NCBI GenBank assembly: GCA_964477345.1
Contig: CAYZDL010000002.1
Span: 1-64,000, forward strand
Direction: 5' to 3'
Origin: JAJZEO01 sp964477345
Lineage (GTDB): Bacteria > Chlamydiota > Chlamydiia > Chlamydiales > 2-12-FULL-49-11
DNA: 64,000 bases
The first letter of the stretch is position 1; the number at the start of each line of letters is the position of its first letter. This document shows positions 8,997 through 17,320 of the stretch, piece by piece. A program made the position numbers and the translations under genes. A model generated the notes under the pieces. That model ran no database searches. It had not been told where the DNA came from and saw only the letters and a program-made list of their open reading frames with translations.

Positions 8997-9186
8997 ATGG
9001 ACAAAGCTCCGATTTACGGATACCCCCTTACCTCTCTTCACGGAAGTAGCACCCCTTCTAGAAACAAACCCAGAGGCTGATGGAGTAGTTACCACCTTCC
9101 TCGATTGCATGTCTGCTCTTGGACAACTTCACACCGATCTTCAAAGAATCAGAGAAAAACCCCTTGCGGCACTCCGTTCATCCTGA
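8997..9186 (+). pseudogene. Decayed copy of the tandem family (internal deletion plus frameshift)
   Basis: The ATG at 8997 opens MDKAPIYGYPLTSL, matching the start MDKTPFYSCPLSSL of the copy at 9305. One extra base then shifts the frame; in the new frame EVAPLLETNPEADG matches DVDRLLVTQPQASG. The match then jumps straight to the C-terminus: DCMSALGQLHTDLQRI against NCISALDQLNYDLERI, ending at the TGA 9184-9186. About 262 internal codons are missing relative to the intact neighbour. A TATAAT-like element at 8969-8974 remains upstream. This is a gene remnant that kept both ends. Confidence 0.85.
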
Positions 9187-9304
9187 GCATCATAAACAAA
9201 AGCAGCTTACTCCAGCTCTTGTTTGAGTAGGTTATTTGTTAAAAAACTATTTTATTTAAATTATCTAATACTATAGTGTGTTGCGCAAAAAAAGGAGATT
9301 ATCG

Positions 9305-10285
9305 ATGGATAAAACCCCTTTTTACAGCTGCCCGCTCTCCTCCCTGCGTGACGTTGACCGGCTTTTAGTCACCCAACCACAAGCATCAGGATTCGTTGAT
9401 CTCTTCCTTTCAATTTTTCATACAGCCCATCACAGAATTGATGAATATCACACTAAAGCCCAAGAATTATTGAAGACAGCTTTTTGCGGAAGCTGGGGCT
9501 TTAAGGGGCACGAAGGAGTTAAATCAATTATCATTCATTACAAAGAGCAATTAGATGGTTGTTTTGTTGAATGTAGCACCCTTGACGATTTAATTCTAAA
9601 AGCCCTTCAATCCCACCATATAGCTTTAGCCCATTTTACAAAAACCGAAAGGGACATTGAATCTGCGACTGCAGCCATCAAGGAAACGGAGATCTTAGCC
9701 AACCATTTAGCCGAGGTCTTCGCAAGATTCCAAGACAGTTTTTTTTCTTTAAGCGATTTAATAAGTAAAGTAGGGGCAGCATTAGTCCTAGAACTTCATT
9801 TGATTAAATTACCGCCAACTTCGGAAGATGAAATTGATCCTTCTTCTCTTTTTTTAGATGAAAACAAACTGCAAAAACTAAGGATTGCCTCTTTGTATGC
9901 CTCTTCTCAAGCAATCTCTGCCATCAACTTTCTTGTTCTAGATATAGGTACTTATTTTGGAAACACCTCTCGTATCTGTAGCCAATTGTCGCCATCTTGT
10001 TTATCCAGCGCAGCAATCGTAGAGGCTTTGATGCAAGAATATTGTCCTAATGATACTGACGAGCATTTAGGTGAGAACGAATACAAAGACCTTAAGAATT
10101 TTGTAGCCTGTTCAGAGCTTGCAAGACAATTTGAAACTTCTTATGTGAAGTGGCTGAGTATAGCAGTAGTTCACCAAATCGGCATAAGAACCCTGATCAA
10201 TTGCATAAGTGCTCTCGATCAACTTAACTACGATCTCGAAAGAATCAAAAAAGACCCTCTAGCTGTACTTCATCCTCACATCTAA
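9305..10285 (+). CDS. Hypothetical protein, tandem family copy 2
   Basis: A 326-aa paralog of the protein at 7883-8764. I chose ATG 9305, giving MDKTPFYS, because AAGGAG lies seven bases upstream and because the remnant at 8997 begins with the same residues; an upstream in-frame GTG at 9278 would add nine residues but has no such support. Shared motifs are FCGSWGFKG (against LCGSCGFKA), SLYASSQAIS and SYVKWLS. It is helical with no clear membrane segment. It has an insertion of acidic residues in the second half relative to copy 1. Function unknown. Confidence 0.75.
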   Translation: MDKTPFYSCPLSSLRDVDRLLVTQPQASGFVDLFLSIFHTAHHRIDEYHTKAQELLKTAFCGSWGFKGHEGVKSIIIHYKEQLDGCFVECSTLDDLILKALQSHHIALAHFTKTERDIESATAAIKETEILANHLAEVFARFQDSFFSLSDLISKVGAALVLELHLIKLPPTSEDEIDPSSLFLDENKLQKLRIASLYASSQAISAINFLVLDIGTYFGNTSRICSQLSPSCLSSAAIVEALMQEYCPNDTDEHLGENEYKDLKNFVACSELARQFETSYVKWLSIAVVHQIGIRTLINCISALDQLNYDLERIKKDPLAVLHPHI

Positions 10286-10540
10286 TCAAACACTCTTTTA
10301 AGCGCGCTAGCAGCTACATCGAGAAACTCCTTTGCCTATGAAGATGCGCTCTCTCCATGACCTGCCAAGTGACCTACCCCTTAACCAAGCTGATTAGAAA
10401 AGGTTTTAAATCCATATTATCCGCTGAATTCCTTAGTGCGGCAGAAGACTGAGCCGTCTTTATCACATATTTTTGCTTTGTGGCGTTATCGTATCAAAAA
10501 ACTGATTATTTAAAATTCAGTTCTATTTGAGTCCAGAGAA

Positions 10541-10623
10541 TGGGGGAGGTCAGATTCGAACTGACGTAGGATAAATCCGGAAGATTTACAGTCTTCTGCA
10601 ATTGGCCGCTATGCGACTCCCCC
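10541..10623 (-). tRNA. tRNA-Tyr (GTA)
   Basis: The minus strand folds as a class II tRNA: a 7-bp acceptor stem (GGGGGAG with CTCCCCC), anticodon stem GAAGA/TCTTC around CTGTAAA (anticodon GTA), a long variable arm and the T-loop TTCGAATC. Discriminator base A; CCA is not encoded. It lies 21 bases after tRNA-Thr in the same direction, so the two are probably one transcript. Confidence 0.95.
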
Positions 10624-10644
10624 AGAAGTATCGTAGAAAAAATG

Positions 10645-10716
10645 TGCTGAAGAAAGGACTTGAACCCTCAACCATCCGATTACAAGTCGGGCGCTCTACC
10701 ATTGAGCTACTTCAGC
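10645..10716 (-). tRNA. tRNA-Thr (TGT)
   Basis: Minus-strand cloverleaf with acceptor GCTGAAG/CTTCAGC, D-arm TAGCTCAATGGTAGAGC, anticodon loop CTTGTAA (anticodon TGT) and T-arm GGTTCAAGTCC. Discriminator A; CCA is not encoded. Confidence 0.95.
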
Positions 10717-10732
10717 ACAAGATCGTGGATAA

Positions 10733-10761
10733 ATCCTAGCAAAGTAGTGATTTTAGCTCAA
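10733..10761 (-). promoter_or_regulatory. Candidate promoter for the tRNA-Thr/tRNA-Tyr transcript
   Basis: On the minus strand, TTGAGC (10756-10761) and TAGGAT (10733-10738) are 17 bases apart, and the -10 element lies 16 bases before the tRNA-Thr 5' end. It overlaps the end of the SEC-C gene. Pattern match only. Confidence 0.45.
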
Positions 10762-11274
10762 ATCTTTTTCTTGAGATGAAGAATTGTTTTCTTCTTTTGG
10801 AGCTTCTGGCTTCGATTCCTCTGCATTCGGCGTAAGTTTTCCGATCGTCACATTTTTCGTCATGACATTGATTTTTCGATCGGCAGAAAAAGCTTCACCC
10901 GCTTGGGAGATACGGCCAAGTAGGGATGTAGTTACTTTTGCAGGGTCAAGTAGCGTAGCCTTATGCTTCCCCATTCCAGGTTGACCGCAACATTTTTTAT
11001 ACTTTTTTCCTGAACCACAGGAACAGGGATCATTTCGATTTGGCTTCTTTGTCATCCTATACGCCTTCCATTTGAAATTTGGGGAATTTTCCTCGTTGAC
11101 ATCCCCGTATTTTAACCCCACTTCATCGCCCCTATCCTTCAAACAAAGGGCTCCTTCGCGGTCGGCTACCGCCTGTTTAAACTTAGTGGCGGCACCTTCG
11201 AAAATCTCCCAACTTTCAAAAGTAAGGAGTATCGACTCTTGCAAGGTTAATCTTTTGAGGGTATACTCTAGCAT
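10753..11274 (-). CDS. SEC-C motif protein
   Basis: A 173-aa protein with a central SEC-C zinc-binding motif (NDPCSCGSGKKYKKCC, around residues 80-97), a short N-terminal region of about 75 residues that may bind a partner, and a charged, disordered tail rich in Glu, Lys and Ser. SEC-C motifs occur at the end of SecA and in many small proteins that contact ribosomes or SecB. Its role is not known. Its start lies only four bases from that of ttcA on the other strand, so the two genes share a very short divergent promoter region, or one promoter lies inside the other gene. Confidence 0.75.
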   Translation of the reverse strand: MLEYTLKRLTLQESILLTFESWEIFEGAATKFKQAVADREGALCLKDRGDEVGLKYGDVNEENSPNFKWKAYRMTKKPNRNDPCSCGSGKKYKKCCGQPGMGKHKATLLDPAKVTTSLLGRISQAGEAFSADRKINVMTKNVTIGKLTPNAEESKPEAPKEENNSSSQEKDLS

Positions 11275-11278
11275 CCTT

Positions 11279-12022
11279 ATGACTAAGTGTACAGAATTAC
11301 CTTCTCCCCCTTTTGCAGGGATCGGAAAAAAAATTGAAAGCCAGGTTCGAAAGGCTTGCTACGAGTATAATTTAATTGAATCCACCAAAATTGCGATTGC
11401 GTTAAGTGGAGGGAAAGATTCTCTTACCTTGCTGTTTATGTTAAAGGCCCTTTCAGGACGTGGTTTCCCCCCGTTAGACCTTCTGGCAATTAACATTTCG
11501 GGGCAATTTTCATGCGGGGCTTCTATTGCAGAAAGCTACCTTAAAGAAGTTTGTAACACATTAGAGATCCCCCTTGTGATCACCGAATCGGCTCAACAAA
11601 ATGGCCCCACAGGGTGCTATCCTTGCTCTAGAGAGAGGCGCCGTCTTCTTTTTACCGAGGCAAAGAAGCGCGGGTATGATCAGATCGCTTTTGGTCACCA
11701 TCGAGATGATTCGATTGAAACACTTTTACTCAACCTCCTCCATAAAGGAGAATTTGTTGCCAATTTACCCAAATTACGGATGGTCGCCTTTGAGCTGACG
11801 ATTCTTCGTCCTCTCATTTTTTGCAGTGAAGAAATGATTCGAACATTTGCCGAGCAAAATCATTTTTTACGTTTCATGTGCCAATGTCCTATTGGCGCTA
11901 CTTCAAATCGAAGAGTCGTTAAGGACATCATCAATTCTCTTGAAGCCGACTTCCCCCACGTACGGAGAAACCTTGAATTGGCGGCCATCAACTATGGATC
12001 AGATAAAGCCGCAAGAAAGTGA
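11279..12022 (+). CDS. ttcA: tRNA 2-thiocytidine biosynthesis protein TtcA-like
   Basis: A 247-aa PP-loop ATPase that, in the TtcA family, puts sulfur on cytidine 32 of tRNAs using an iron-sulfur cluster. The PP-loop is SGGKDS (residues 43-48). C113 and C116 (GCYPCS) and the CQC near residue 220 match the three TtcA cluster ligands. The open frame extends far upstream, but that part is antisense to the SEC-C gene; ATG 11279 gives the expected family length and N-terminus. It is followed after 40 bases by the symporter gene. Confidence 0.85.
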   Translation: MTKCTELPSPPFAGIGKKIESQVRKACYEYNLIESTKIAIALSGGKDSLTLLFMLKALSGRGFPPLDLLAINISGQFSCGASIAESYLKEVCNTLEIPLVITESAQQNGPTGCYPCSRERRRLLFTEAKKRGYDQIAFGHHRDDSIETLLLNLLHKGEFVANLPKLRMVAFELTILRPLIFCSEEMIRTFAEQNHFLRFMCQCPIGATSNRRVVKDIINSLEADFPHVRRNLELAAINYGSDKAARK

Positions 12023-12062
12023 TCTTCTTGTTTAAAAACCAACTATTCCTTATACTGCCCCC

Positions 12063-13514
12063 ATGAGACTTTCATCAATTATAGCATTTCTTTCTTATAT
12101 TCTACTCTTGTTTGTGATCGGCTTTGCCTCAAAAAAGAAGAATCAAACCGCGGGTGACTTCATTTTAGGAAGCCGGAAGATGAACTTTTGGCTCACGGCT
12201 CTTTCAGCTCACGCAAGTGATATGAGTAGTTGGATCTTTATGGGCTACCCCGCCGTCGTTTTTGCCACTGGACTATCACAAGCCTGGCTTGCAATCGGGC
12301 TCACCCTATTCATGTTTCTGAATTGGCAATTTGTCGCTCCCAAATTGAGAACGATGACTGAGACGTACGAAAGCTTGACCCTCTCCTCTTTTTTTGAGAG
12401 CCGCTTCTCTGATACAACTGGCTTAATCCGGATTGTAACAGTGATCTCATCGATGATTTTTTATACAATCTATATTTCCGGCGGCCTCGTGGCACTTGGG
12501 CTTTTAACAGAGACCCTTTTTGGGCTAAACTACATCACCGGAATCACCTTAGGAATACTGGTCATCATCCCCTACCTATTTATTGGTGGGTACATCACTC
12601 TTGCATGGACCGATTTTTTTCAGGGTCTTTTTTTAATGACAGTGATCGTCTTTGTCCCTATTTATGCCTACCACCATTTGGGAGGCAGCGCAGTTTTGAT
12701 GCAGGCAATTGAAGCAAAGAAAGGATTTGAACCCTTTATTCCAGGTAGATCTTGGACCACTTTCTTCTCGATCCTTTTTCTAACCTGTGGATGGGGCCTG
12801 GGCTATTTTGGACAACCTCACATCATCACTAAGTTCATGGGAATTAAGAACGTAAAAGAGATACCTAAATCAAAATGGATCGGTATCTCGTGGCAGGTCA
12901 TTTCACTCAGCGCAGCAACCTTTGTTGGAGTGGTCGCTGTCGCCTTTTTCGCAAAAACAGAAATCATTGATAATCAGTTTATTTTTATCAATATGGCCCT
13001 TTCATTATTCACTCCATTTGTTGCGACTTTTATCCTGTGCGCTATTCTAGGAGCGACAATCACTTGTATGGACTCTCAAATTCTAGTGCTCGCATCTAAT
13101 TTAACTGAAGATTTTTACAAAAGGATTATGAGAAAAGCGGCAAGTTCAAAGGAGCTTTTAATCGTCTCAAGAATCAGCGTCGTGGTCGTTGCACTCATTT
13201 CTTTTTTAATTGCTTGCAACACATCATCGACAATTTTTAGCCTGGTTAGTTTTGCATGGTTTGGACTTGGTGCTTCATTTGGACCTTTAGTCCTTTTTAG
13301 TCTCTATTCAAAGCGTACCAATCGAATAGGAGCATGGGGGGGATTGATTTCTGGTACCCTAGTTGCGATACTTTGGCCATTGATTAACAAAAACTTTGCT
13401 TTTGATATCCCCTCGATTATTCCGGGATTTATCATTAGTTCATTTACAATATGGACCCTATCGTCTATTACTCAATACAAGAACGATAAAAACGTCGTAG
13501 GATATACTAAATGA
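12063..13514 (+). CDS. putP: Sodium:solute symporter, PutP-like (sodium/proline family)
   Basis: A 483-aa inner-membrane protein of the SSS family with about thirteen helices. PutP-like signatures are GDFILGSRKMNFW, LSAHASDMSSWIFMGYPA (helix 2, Na+ site), WGLGYFGQPHI and ITCMDSQILVLASNLTEDFY. It probably imports proline or a related amino acid with sodium, consistent with an intracellular lifestyle that depends on host amino acids. Its stop overlaps the surE start by four bases (ATGA), so translation is probably coupled. Confidence 0.88.
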   Translation: MRLSSIIAFLSYILLLFVIGFASKKKNQTAGDFILGSRKMNFWLTALSAHASDMSSWIFMGYPAVVFATGLSQAWLAIGLTLFMFLNWQFVAPKLRTMTETYESLTLSSFFESRFSDTTGLIRIVTVISSMIFYTIYISGGLVALGLLTETLFGLNYITGITLGILVIIPYLFIGGYITLAWTDFFQGLFLMTVIVFVPIYAYHHLGGSAVLMQAIEAKKGFEPFIPGRSWTTFFSILFLTCGWGLGYFGQPHIITKFMGIKNVKEIPKSKWIGISWQVISLSAATFVGVVAVAFFAKTEIIDNQFIFINMALSLFTPFVATFILCAILGATITCMDSQILVLASNLTEDFYKRIMRKAASSKELLIVSRISVVVVALISFLIACNTSSTIFSLVSFAWFGLGASFGPLVLFSLYSKRTNRIGAWGGLISGTLVAILWPLINKNFAFDIPSIIPGFIISSFTIWTLSSITQYKNDKNVVGYTK

Positions 13515-14317
13515 AAAAACCTAAAGTCGTAATATGTAATGATGATGGCATCGATGCACCAGGAATTCACCACCTTTGGGCAGCCCTTCACGAATATGCG
13601 GATGTCACGGTTGTCGCCCCTGCTGAAGACCAATCTTGTAAAGGCGTAGGAATCTCCCTTCCTAAATCTCGATTCATTGAAGCTGAGAAAGTTCATTGGC
13701 CTGAGGGAGTTGAAGCCTGGAAAGTGTTTGGGACTCCTGCCGACTGTTCGAAATTTGCTCTTCATTACCTTTTTAAAGAAGCCCCTGATTTCATTATTTC
13801 AGGAATTAACAATGGGAGCAATGCGGGTCGTAATATCATGTACAGCGGAACGATCGGAGCTGTCATACAATCAACTTTTTGTAAAGTCCCCGGGATCGCT
13901 TTTTCTTGCGTTTATCAGGGCGGCGATGAAAAATTCAAAAAAGTAGAGCCTTTCATCCCAATGATAATGAAACACTTCATTGAGCACCCTATCCCCAAAG
14001 GGACCTTAATGAATGTTAACTTCCCCTCGGCCGAGGCAGATGGAATTATGGGATTTAAGCTCGCAAAACAAGGACAAAGCTACTGGGATGTCCGAATTGG
14101 AAGTGATTCATCATTAAAAGGAACAAAAAAATATCCGATGCAAGATGGATGGGATATCCAAGAAGAGGACGATGACAGTGACATCCATTTGCTTGCACAA
14201 GGCTACATCACTTGCGTTCCGATCCATGTAGAAGATTTGACCGACTACAAGCATCATCAGGCCAATAAAACTGTTTTTGAATCGCTAAATAAAGCGTTTG
14301 AATTCCCTAAAACCTAA
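13511..14317 (+). CDS. surE: 5'/3'-nucleotidase SurE
   Basis: A 268-aa metal-dependent nucleoside monophosphate phosphatase. The SurE metal site is visible as N10-D11-D12 (ICNDDGIDAPG), with SISLP-like GVGISLP, GTPADCSKFAL and SGINNGSNAG motifs in family order, and the later YSGTIGAV. The length is usual for chlamydial SurE. It overlaps the upstream symporter gene by four bases and is probably expressed with it. Confidence 0.93.
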   Translation: MKKPKVVICNDDGIDAPGIHHLWAALHEYADVTVVAPAEDQSCKGVGISLPKSRFIEAEKVHWPEGVEAWKVFGTPADCSKFALHYLFKEAPDFIISGINNGSNAGRNIMYSGTIGAVIQSTFCKVPGIAFSCVYQGGDEKFKKVEPFIPMIMKHFIEHPIPKGTLMNVNFPSAEADGIMGFKLAKQGQSYWDVRIGSDSSLKGTKKYPMQDGWDIQEEDDDSDIHLLAQGYITCVPIHVEDLTDYKHHQANKTVFESLNKAFEFPKT

Positions 14318-14326
14318 GAATCTGGG

Positions 14327-14716
14327 TTAATATCGTCTTTCTGCAAGATCGAGCTTATGGACTGCATCCCGCTCGATCTCCTCCATTAATGGAGCACAAC
14401 CCTCGATTTCATAAATGCGGATCATCTCTCGTTTTAGCGCCTCGCTAAGCTCCAGTTGCCAAAAGGTCACTTCTTGCCCCTCATCATGATGCTTGGCTTG
14501 AAATTTTTTTGCGGCGATCATCAACTCTACGAGGGCCGTAAATCGCTTTTTTAATCGCACCTCTTTAACCTCTAGTTGACTCACATTTTCTATTTGAGAG
14601 AGCTCCTGAACTAGCTTTTTGATCGATTCCTCACCTTCACTTCGATATTCATAGATCGAGCTGGGAGAACACCCAGTAAAAGAGATCAGAAAAAGTAAAA
14701 AAAATAAACGTTTCAT
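14327..14716 (-). CDS. Small predicted lipoprotein
   Basis: A 129-aa protein beginning MKRLFFLLFLISFTGC, a lipoprotein-type signal with the candidate lipidated Cys at 16 (Phe at -3 is unusual). The rest is helical and charged. I chose ATG 14716 because the longer open frame would run into tRNA-Val and lacks a signal. It converges on surE with nine bases between stops. No family recognised. Confidence 0.6.
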   Translation of the reverse strand: MKRLFFLLFLISFTGCSPSSIYEYRSEGEESIKKLVQELSQIENVSQLEVKEVRLKKRFTALVELMIAAKKFQAKHHDEGQEVTFWQLELSEALKREMIRIYEIEGCAPLMEEIERDAVHKLDLAERRY

Positions 14717-14731
14717 AGATTGAGATATTAC

Positions 14732-14761
14732 TTGAGTATAAATATCATTTCCAAGTAGAAT
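14732..14761 (+). promoter_or_regulatory. Candidate promoter for tRNA-Val/tRNA-Asp
   Basis: TTGAGT (14732-14737) and TAGAAT (14756-14761) are 18 bases apart and lie about 40 bases before tRNA-Val. Just before the tRNA, CCCCAAA (14780-14786) and TTTGGGG (14797-14803) form an inverted repeat that overlaps the first tRNA bases. Pattern match only. Confidence 0.4.
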
Positions 14762-14800
14762 GTTTCTTTTGTACGGAATCCCCAAAAGGGAATTAGTTTG

Positions 14801-14873
14801 GGGCGTATAGCTCAGTTGGTAGAGCACCTGTCTTACACACAGGCGGTCATTGGTTCGAGTCCATTTGCGCCCA
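14801..14873 (+). tRNA. tRNA-Val (TAC)
   Basis: Cloverleaf with acceptor GGGCGTA/TGCGCCC, D-arm TAGCTCAGTTGGTAGAGC, anticodon stem CCTGT/ACAGG with loop CTTACAC (anticodon TAC) and T-arm TGGTTCGAGTCCA. Discriminator A; CCA not encoded. Confidence 0.95.
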
Positions 14874-14896
14874 TGAAAGAAGATGCACTATACTGC

Positions 14897-14970
14897 GCGG
14901 GAGTAGTTCAATCGGTTAGAGCACCAGCCTGTCACGCTGGAAGTTGAGGGTTCGAGTCCCTTCTCTCGCG
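14897..14970 (+). tRNA. tRNA-Asp (GTC)
   Basis: Cloverleaf with acceptor GCGGGAG/CTCTCGC (one G-T pair), anticodon stem CCAGC/GCTGG with loop CTGTCAC (anticodon GTC) and T-arm GGGTTCGAGTCCC. Discriminator G, as usual for tRNA-Asp; CCA not encoded. It follows tRNA-Val after 23 bases and is followed by a T-run (14974-14980). Confidence 0.95.
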
Positions 14971-15079
14971 TATCTTTTTTTATTCCCAAACTTACCCTCC
15001 TGACTTATCAGCTTATAACCTTCTTGGTTTTTTTGATTTTTCTTTACTACAACCATTTATTTGCTGTATCGTAAGGCCC

Positions 15080-15991
15080 ATGGCAACCAATTCGTGTAAA
15101 GCAAAATCAATGCTAAGCCAGGTGACTGGATATCTTTGGATCGTCCTTGGCTCTTTTTTGGCAGCACTTTCCATCAGGATGTTCCTTTACCCCCATCATC
15201 TCATTGATGGTGGCGTAGTGGGCATTTCTATGATACTTGGTCGATTAACGAATGACGCCTTAATCTCTGTTTACATTGTCCTTGTCAACCTGCCGTTCAT
15301 TTATTTGGCCTACAAATACATTCGTAAAACTTTCGTCATACAGATGCTTATCGCTGTTCTGATCTTTGCACTTTTCATGATTATTCTTGAACGGATCCCC
15401 CCTTTTATGGGTGATGCTCTTGAAATTATCGTACTTGGTGGTGCCATTTTGGGAGTTGGTTGTGGCATGGTCATTCGGTATGGTGGCTGCTTGGATGGTA
15501 GTGAAATCTTGGGAATCATTATCAACAAGCGCTTTGGCTTTACTGTAGGTCAAGTAGTGCTATTCTTCAATTTTTTTGTCTTTGCAAGCTATGGACTGAT
15601 TTTCTTGGACTGGCACATCGCTGTGAAATCCTTATTGACTTACATCGTCGCTTTTAAAATGATTGATCTTGTCATCGTAGGTCTAGAGGAAATCAAATCA
15701 GTGACCATTATTTCAAATAAACCGGTAGAGCTTAAAGATGCCATCCTCAAGGATCTTGGACTTGGTGTCACAGTTACCCACGGAAAGGGCGGCTACTCGG
15801 GAGAAGAAAAAGAACTTTTAACCGTTATTGTAGAACGTCTTGACCTTGCTGACTTGAAAGAGTTAGTTCTTTCGGTCGACGAAAACGCATTTCTTTCAGT
15901 GACAAATATCTATGAAGTCATTTACGGTCACACAAAGGCTTCCACTAAAAAAATCCGCAGTAAAAAGCGAAATAAGAAGTTTTTTTCGTAA
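15080..15991 (+). CDS. YitT family membrane protein
   Basis: A 303-aa protein with five to six hydrophobic segments in the first 200 residues (YitT/DUF161; GSFLAALSIRMFLYPHHLIDGG and GGCLDGSEILGI are typical) and a soluble C-terminal DUF2179 domain (residues about 205-290; KGGYSGEEKELLTVIVER). The family is widespread and probably a transporter, but the substrate is not settled. The basic tail RSKKRNKK is extra. It stands alone downstream of the tRNA pair. Confidence 0.85.
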   Translation: MATNSCKAKSMLSQVTGYLWIVLGSFLAALSIRMFLYPHHLIDGGVVGISMILGRLTNDALISVYIVLVNLPFIYLAYKYIRKTFVIQMLIAVLIFALFMIILERIPPFMGDALEIIVLGGAILGVGCGMVIRYGGCLDGSEILGIIINKRFGFTVGQVVLFFNFFVFASYGLIFLDWHIAVKSLLTYIVAFKMIDLVIVGLEEIKSVTIISNKPVELKDAILKDLGLGVTVTHGKGGYSGEEKELLTVIVERLDLADLKELVLSVDENAFLSVTNIYEVIYGHTKASTKKIRSKKRNKKFFS

Positions 15992-16303
15992 CTCATTTTT
16001 CAGAAAATCAATTGTAAGAGCTCCCTTTAAGATTGGAATCTTTTTTCTTGGATTGCTGCAAAAGACTCCATTGAACCATTTTCCACTGAAAAATCAAGTG
16101 CGCATATTAAGAAATTTGTTGCACTTTGTTAAAGATTTTGTAAAGTTAAGTCAAAAAATACAGTCTTAATTCTTACGATTTCAATCAGATGACTTATCCT
16201 AAAAAAACTTTTAATATTTATTATATTTTATTTAAAATCAATTTTTTGTTACTGTGCTTTGATGAAAAACAACTATAGATCATTTATACATTGGAGGTTT
16301 TGC

Positions 16304-17320
16304 ATGTTACTTATGAATAGGGCATTATATAAGGTTATCATGATGCCACTTCTCTTCTGTTTATTTTATTCTTTTTCCAACCTTGAAGCTAAGATTGCTT
16401 ACCCTGATTTTGACCAATCGATGTTAAGAATAGGTTTAGGTCTAGAAGCAACAGATCCTGGATTTAACATTAGAAACCGAAAAAGATACCAATCACGCAA
16501 CCAACAATTAATAGAATTCTTTCGAGCGATGTATTACAAAAATATCGAGGAAGCGGCCCATGACCAATCTGCATTAAGAATCCCTCGAATTGTTCATCAG
16601 ATCTGGATTGGCAGCCCTGTTCCAGATAATTTCCGTGAATGGATGAGCACTTGGATGAATCTTGAAGGATGGGAATACAAATTATGGACAGATGCAGAAA
16701 TTAGCCAACTCTCCCTTTACAATCGTGTTTTGTATGATCAGTCGACCAATTATGGCGAAAAATCGGACATTGTCCGCTTGGAAATTTTATCCATGTTTGG
16801 TGGTGTATACGTGGATGTCGATCTTGAATGCATAAACCCTGAAATATTCGAAGAATTACATCATTCATTTGATTTCTACATTGGTTTTGAACCTCTAGAA
16901 CATGGTTTTACAAACAAATTCAACATGTTCAAAGTATGCAATGCCATTATAGCCTCTGCCCCCGACCATCCTCTCATTAGAGATCTAATTGAGAACTTAA
17001 AAGCCAATTATTTAGCCTATATGCGGTATTGTAATGCTGTACAAAGAACGGGACCCTCCTACTTGACCCGCCTTATTTGCGAACACGAACTTTCAGGTAC
17101 TCATCATAAAAGAAATATGTATCTTCCTTGCACATTTTTCTACCCTGTCAGCGAACCTGAGACCCGTTATTTAGTTCAACATCCTGAATTAGCCCTCCCT
17201 ATCACCTCGGAAACAGCAGGCATTCATTATTGGTATGGAAGTTGGTGGAAAGCAGACCGATTTGATTCAAATAATGGTCATATTCAAAAAACTCTCGTCA
17301 ATAATCGTGAGGAGGAATAA
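16304..17320 (+). CDS. Exported DXD glycosyltransferase (OCH1/toxin-like sugar-binding domain)
   Basis: A 338-aa protein. ATG 16304 is chosen because GGAGG lies six bases upstream; earlier in-frame starts have none and would spoil the signal peptide. Residues 1-30 are a signal peptide ending near LEA. The core carries IPRIVHQIWIG (about 93-103), YKLWTD, NYGEKSDIVRLEIL and the metal/nucleotide-sugar motif D171-V-D173 in GGVYVDVDLE. This is the Gly_transf_sug fold shared by yeast Och1 and large clostridial glucosylating toxins. A GIHYWYGSWW segment near the C-terminus fits the active-site Trp region. Its stop overlaps the next gene's start by one base. Likely works outside the bacterial cytoplasm; the acceptor is unknown. 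Confidence 0.85.
   Translation: MLLMNRALYKVIMMPLLFCLFYSFSNLEAKIAYPDFDQSMLRIGLGLEATDPGFNIRNRKRYQSRNQQLIEFFRAMYYKNIEEAAHDQSALRIPRIVHQIWIGSPVPDNFREWMSTWMNLEGWEYKLWTDAEISQLSLYNRVLYDQSTNYGEKSDIVRLEILSMFGGVYVDVDLECINPEIFEELHHSFDFYIGFEPLEHGFTNKFNMFKVCNAIIASAPDHPLIRDLIENLKANYLAYMRYCNAVQRTGPSYLTRLICEHELSGTHHKRNMYLPCTFFYPVSEPETRYLVQHPELALPITSETAGIHYWYGSWWKADRFDSNNGHIQKTLVNNREEE

Noticed and set aside
10286..10540. 255 bases after tandem copy 2, examined for a fourth family remnant
   Set aside because: No frame resembles the family motifs, and no clear terminator or RNA gene is visible.
14780..14803. Inverted repeat CCCCAAA/TTTGGGG touching the tRNA-Val 5' end as a regulatory hairpin
   Set aside because: It overlaps the tRNA acceptor sequence and is short; it may be chance. 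Mentioned only with the promoter entry.
15912..16169. 85-codon plus-strand frame at the end of the YitT-like gene
   Set aside because: It overlaps the coding end of the YitT-like gene in another frame, has basic low-complexity content and no ribosome binding site.
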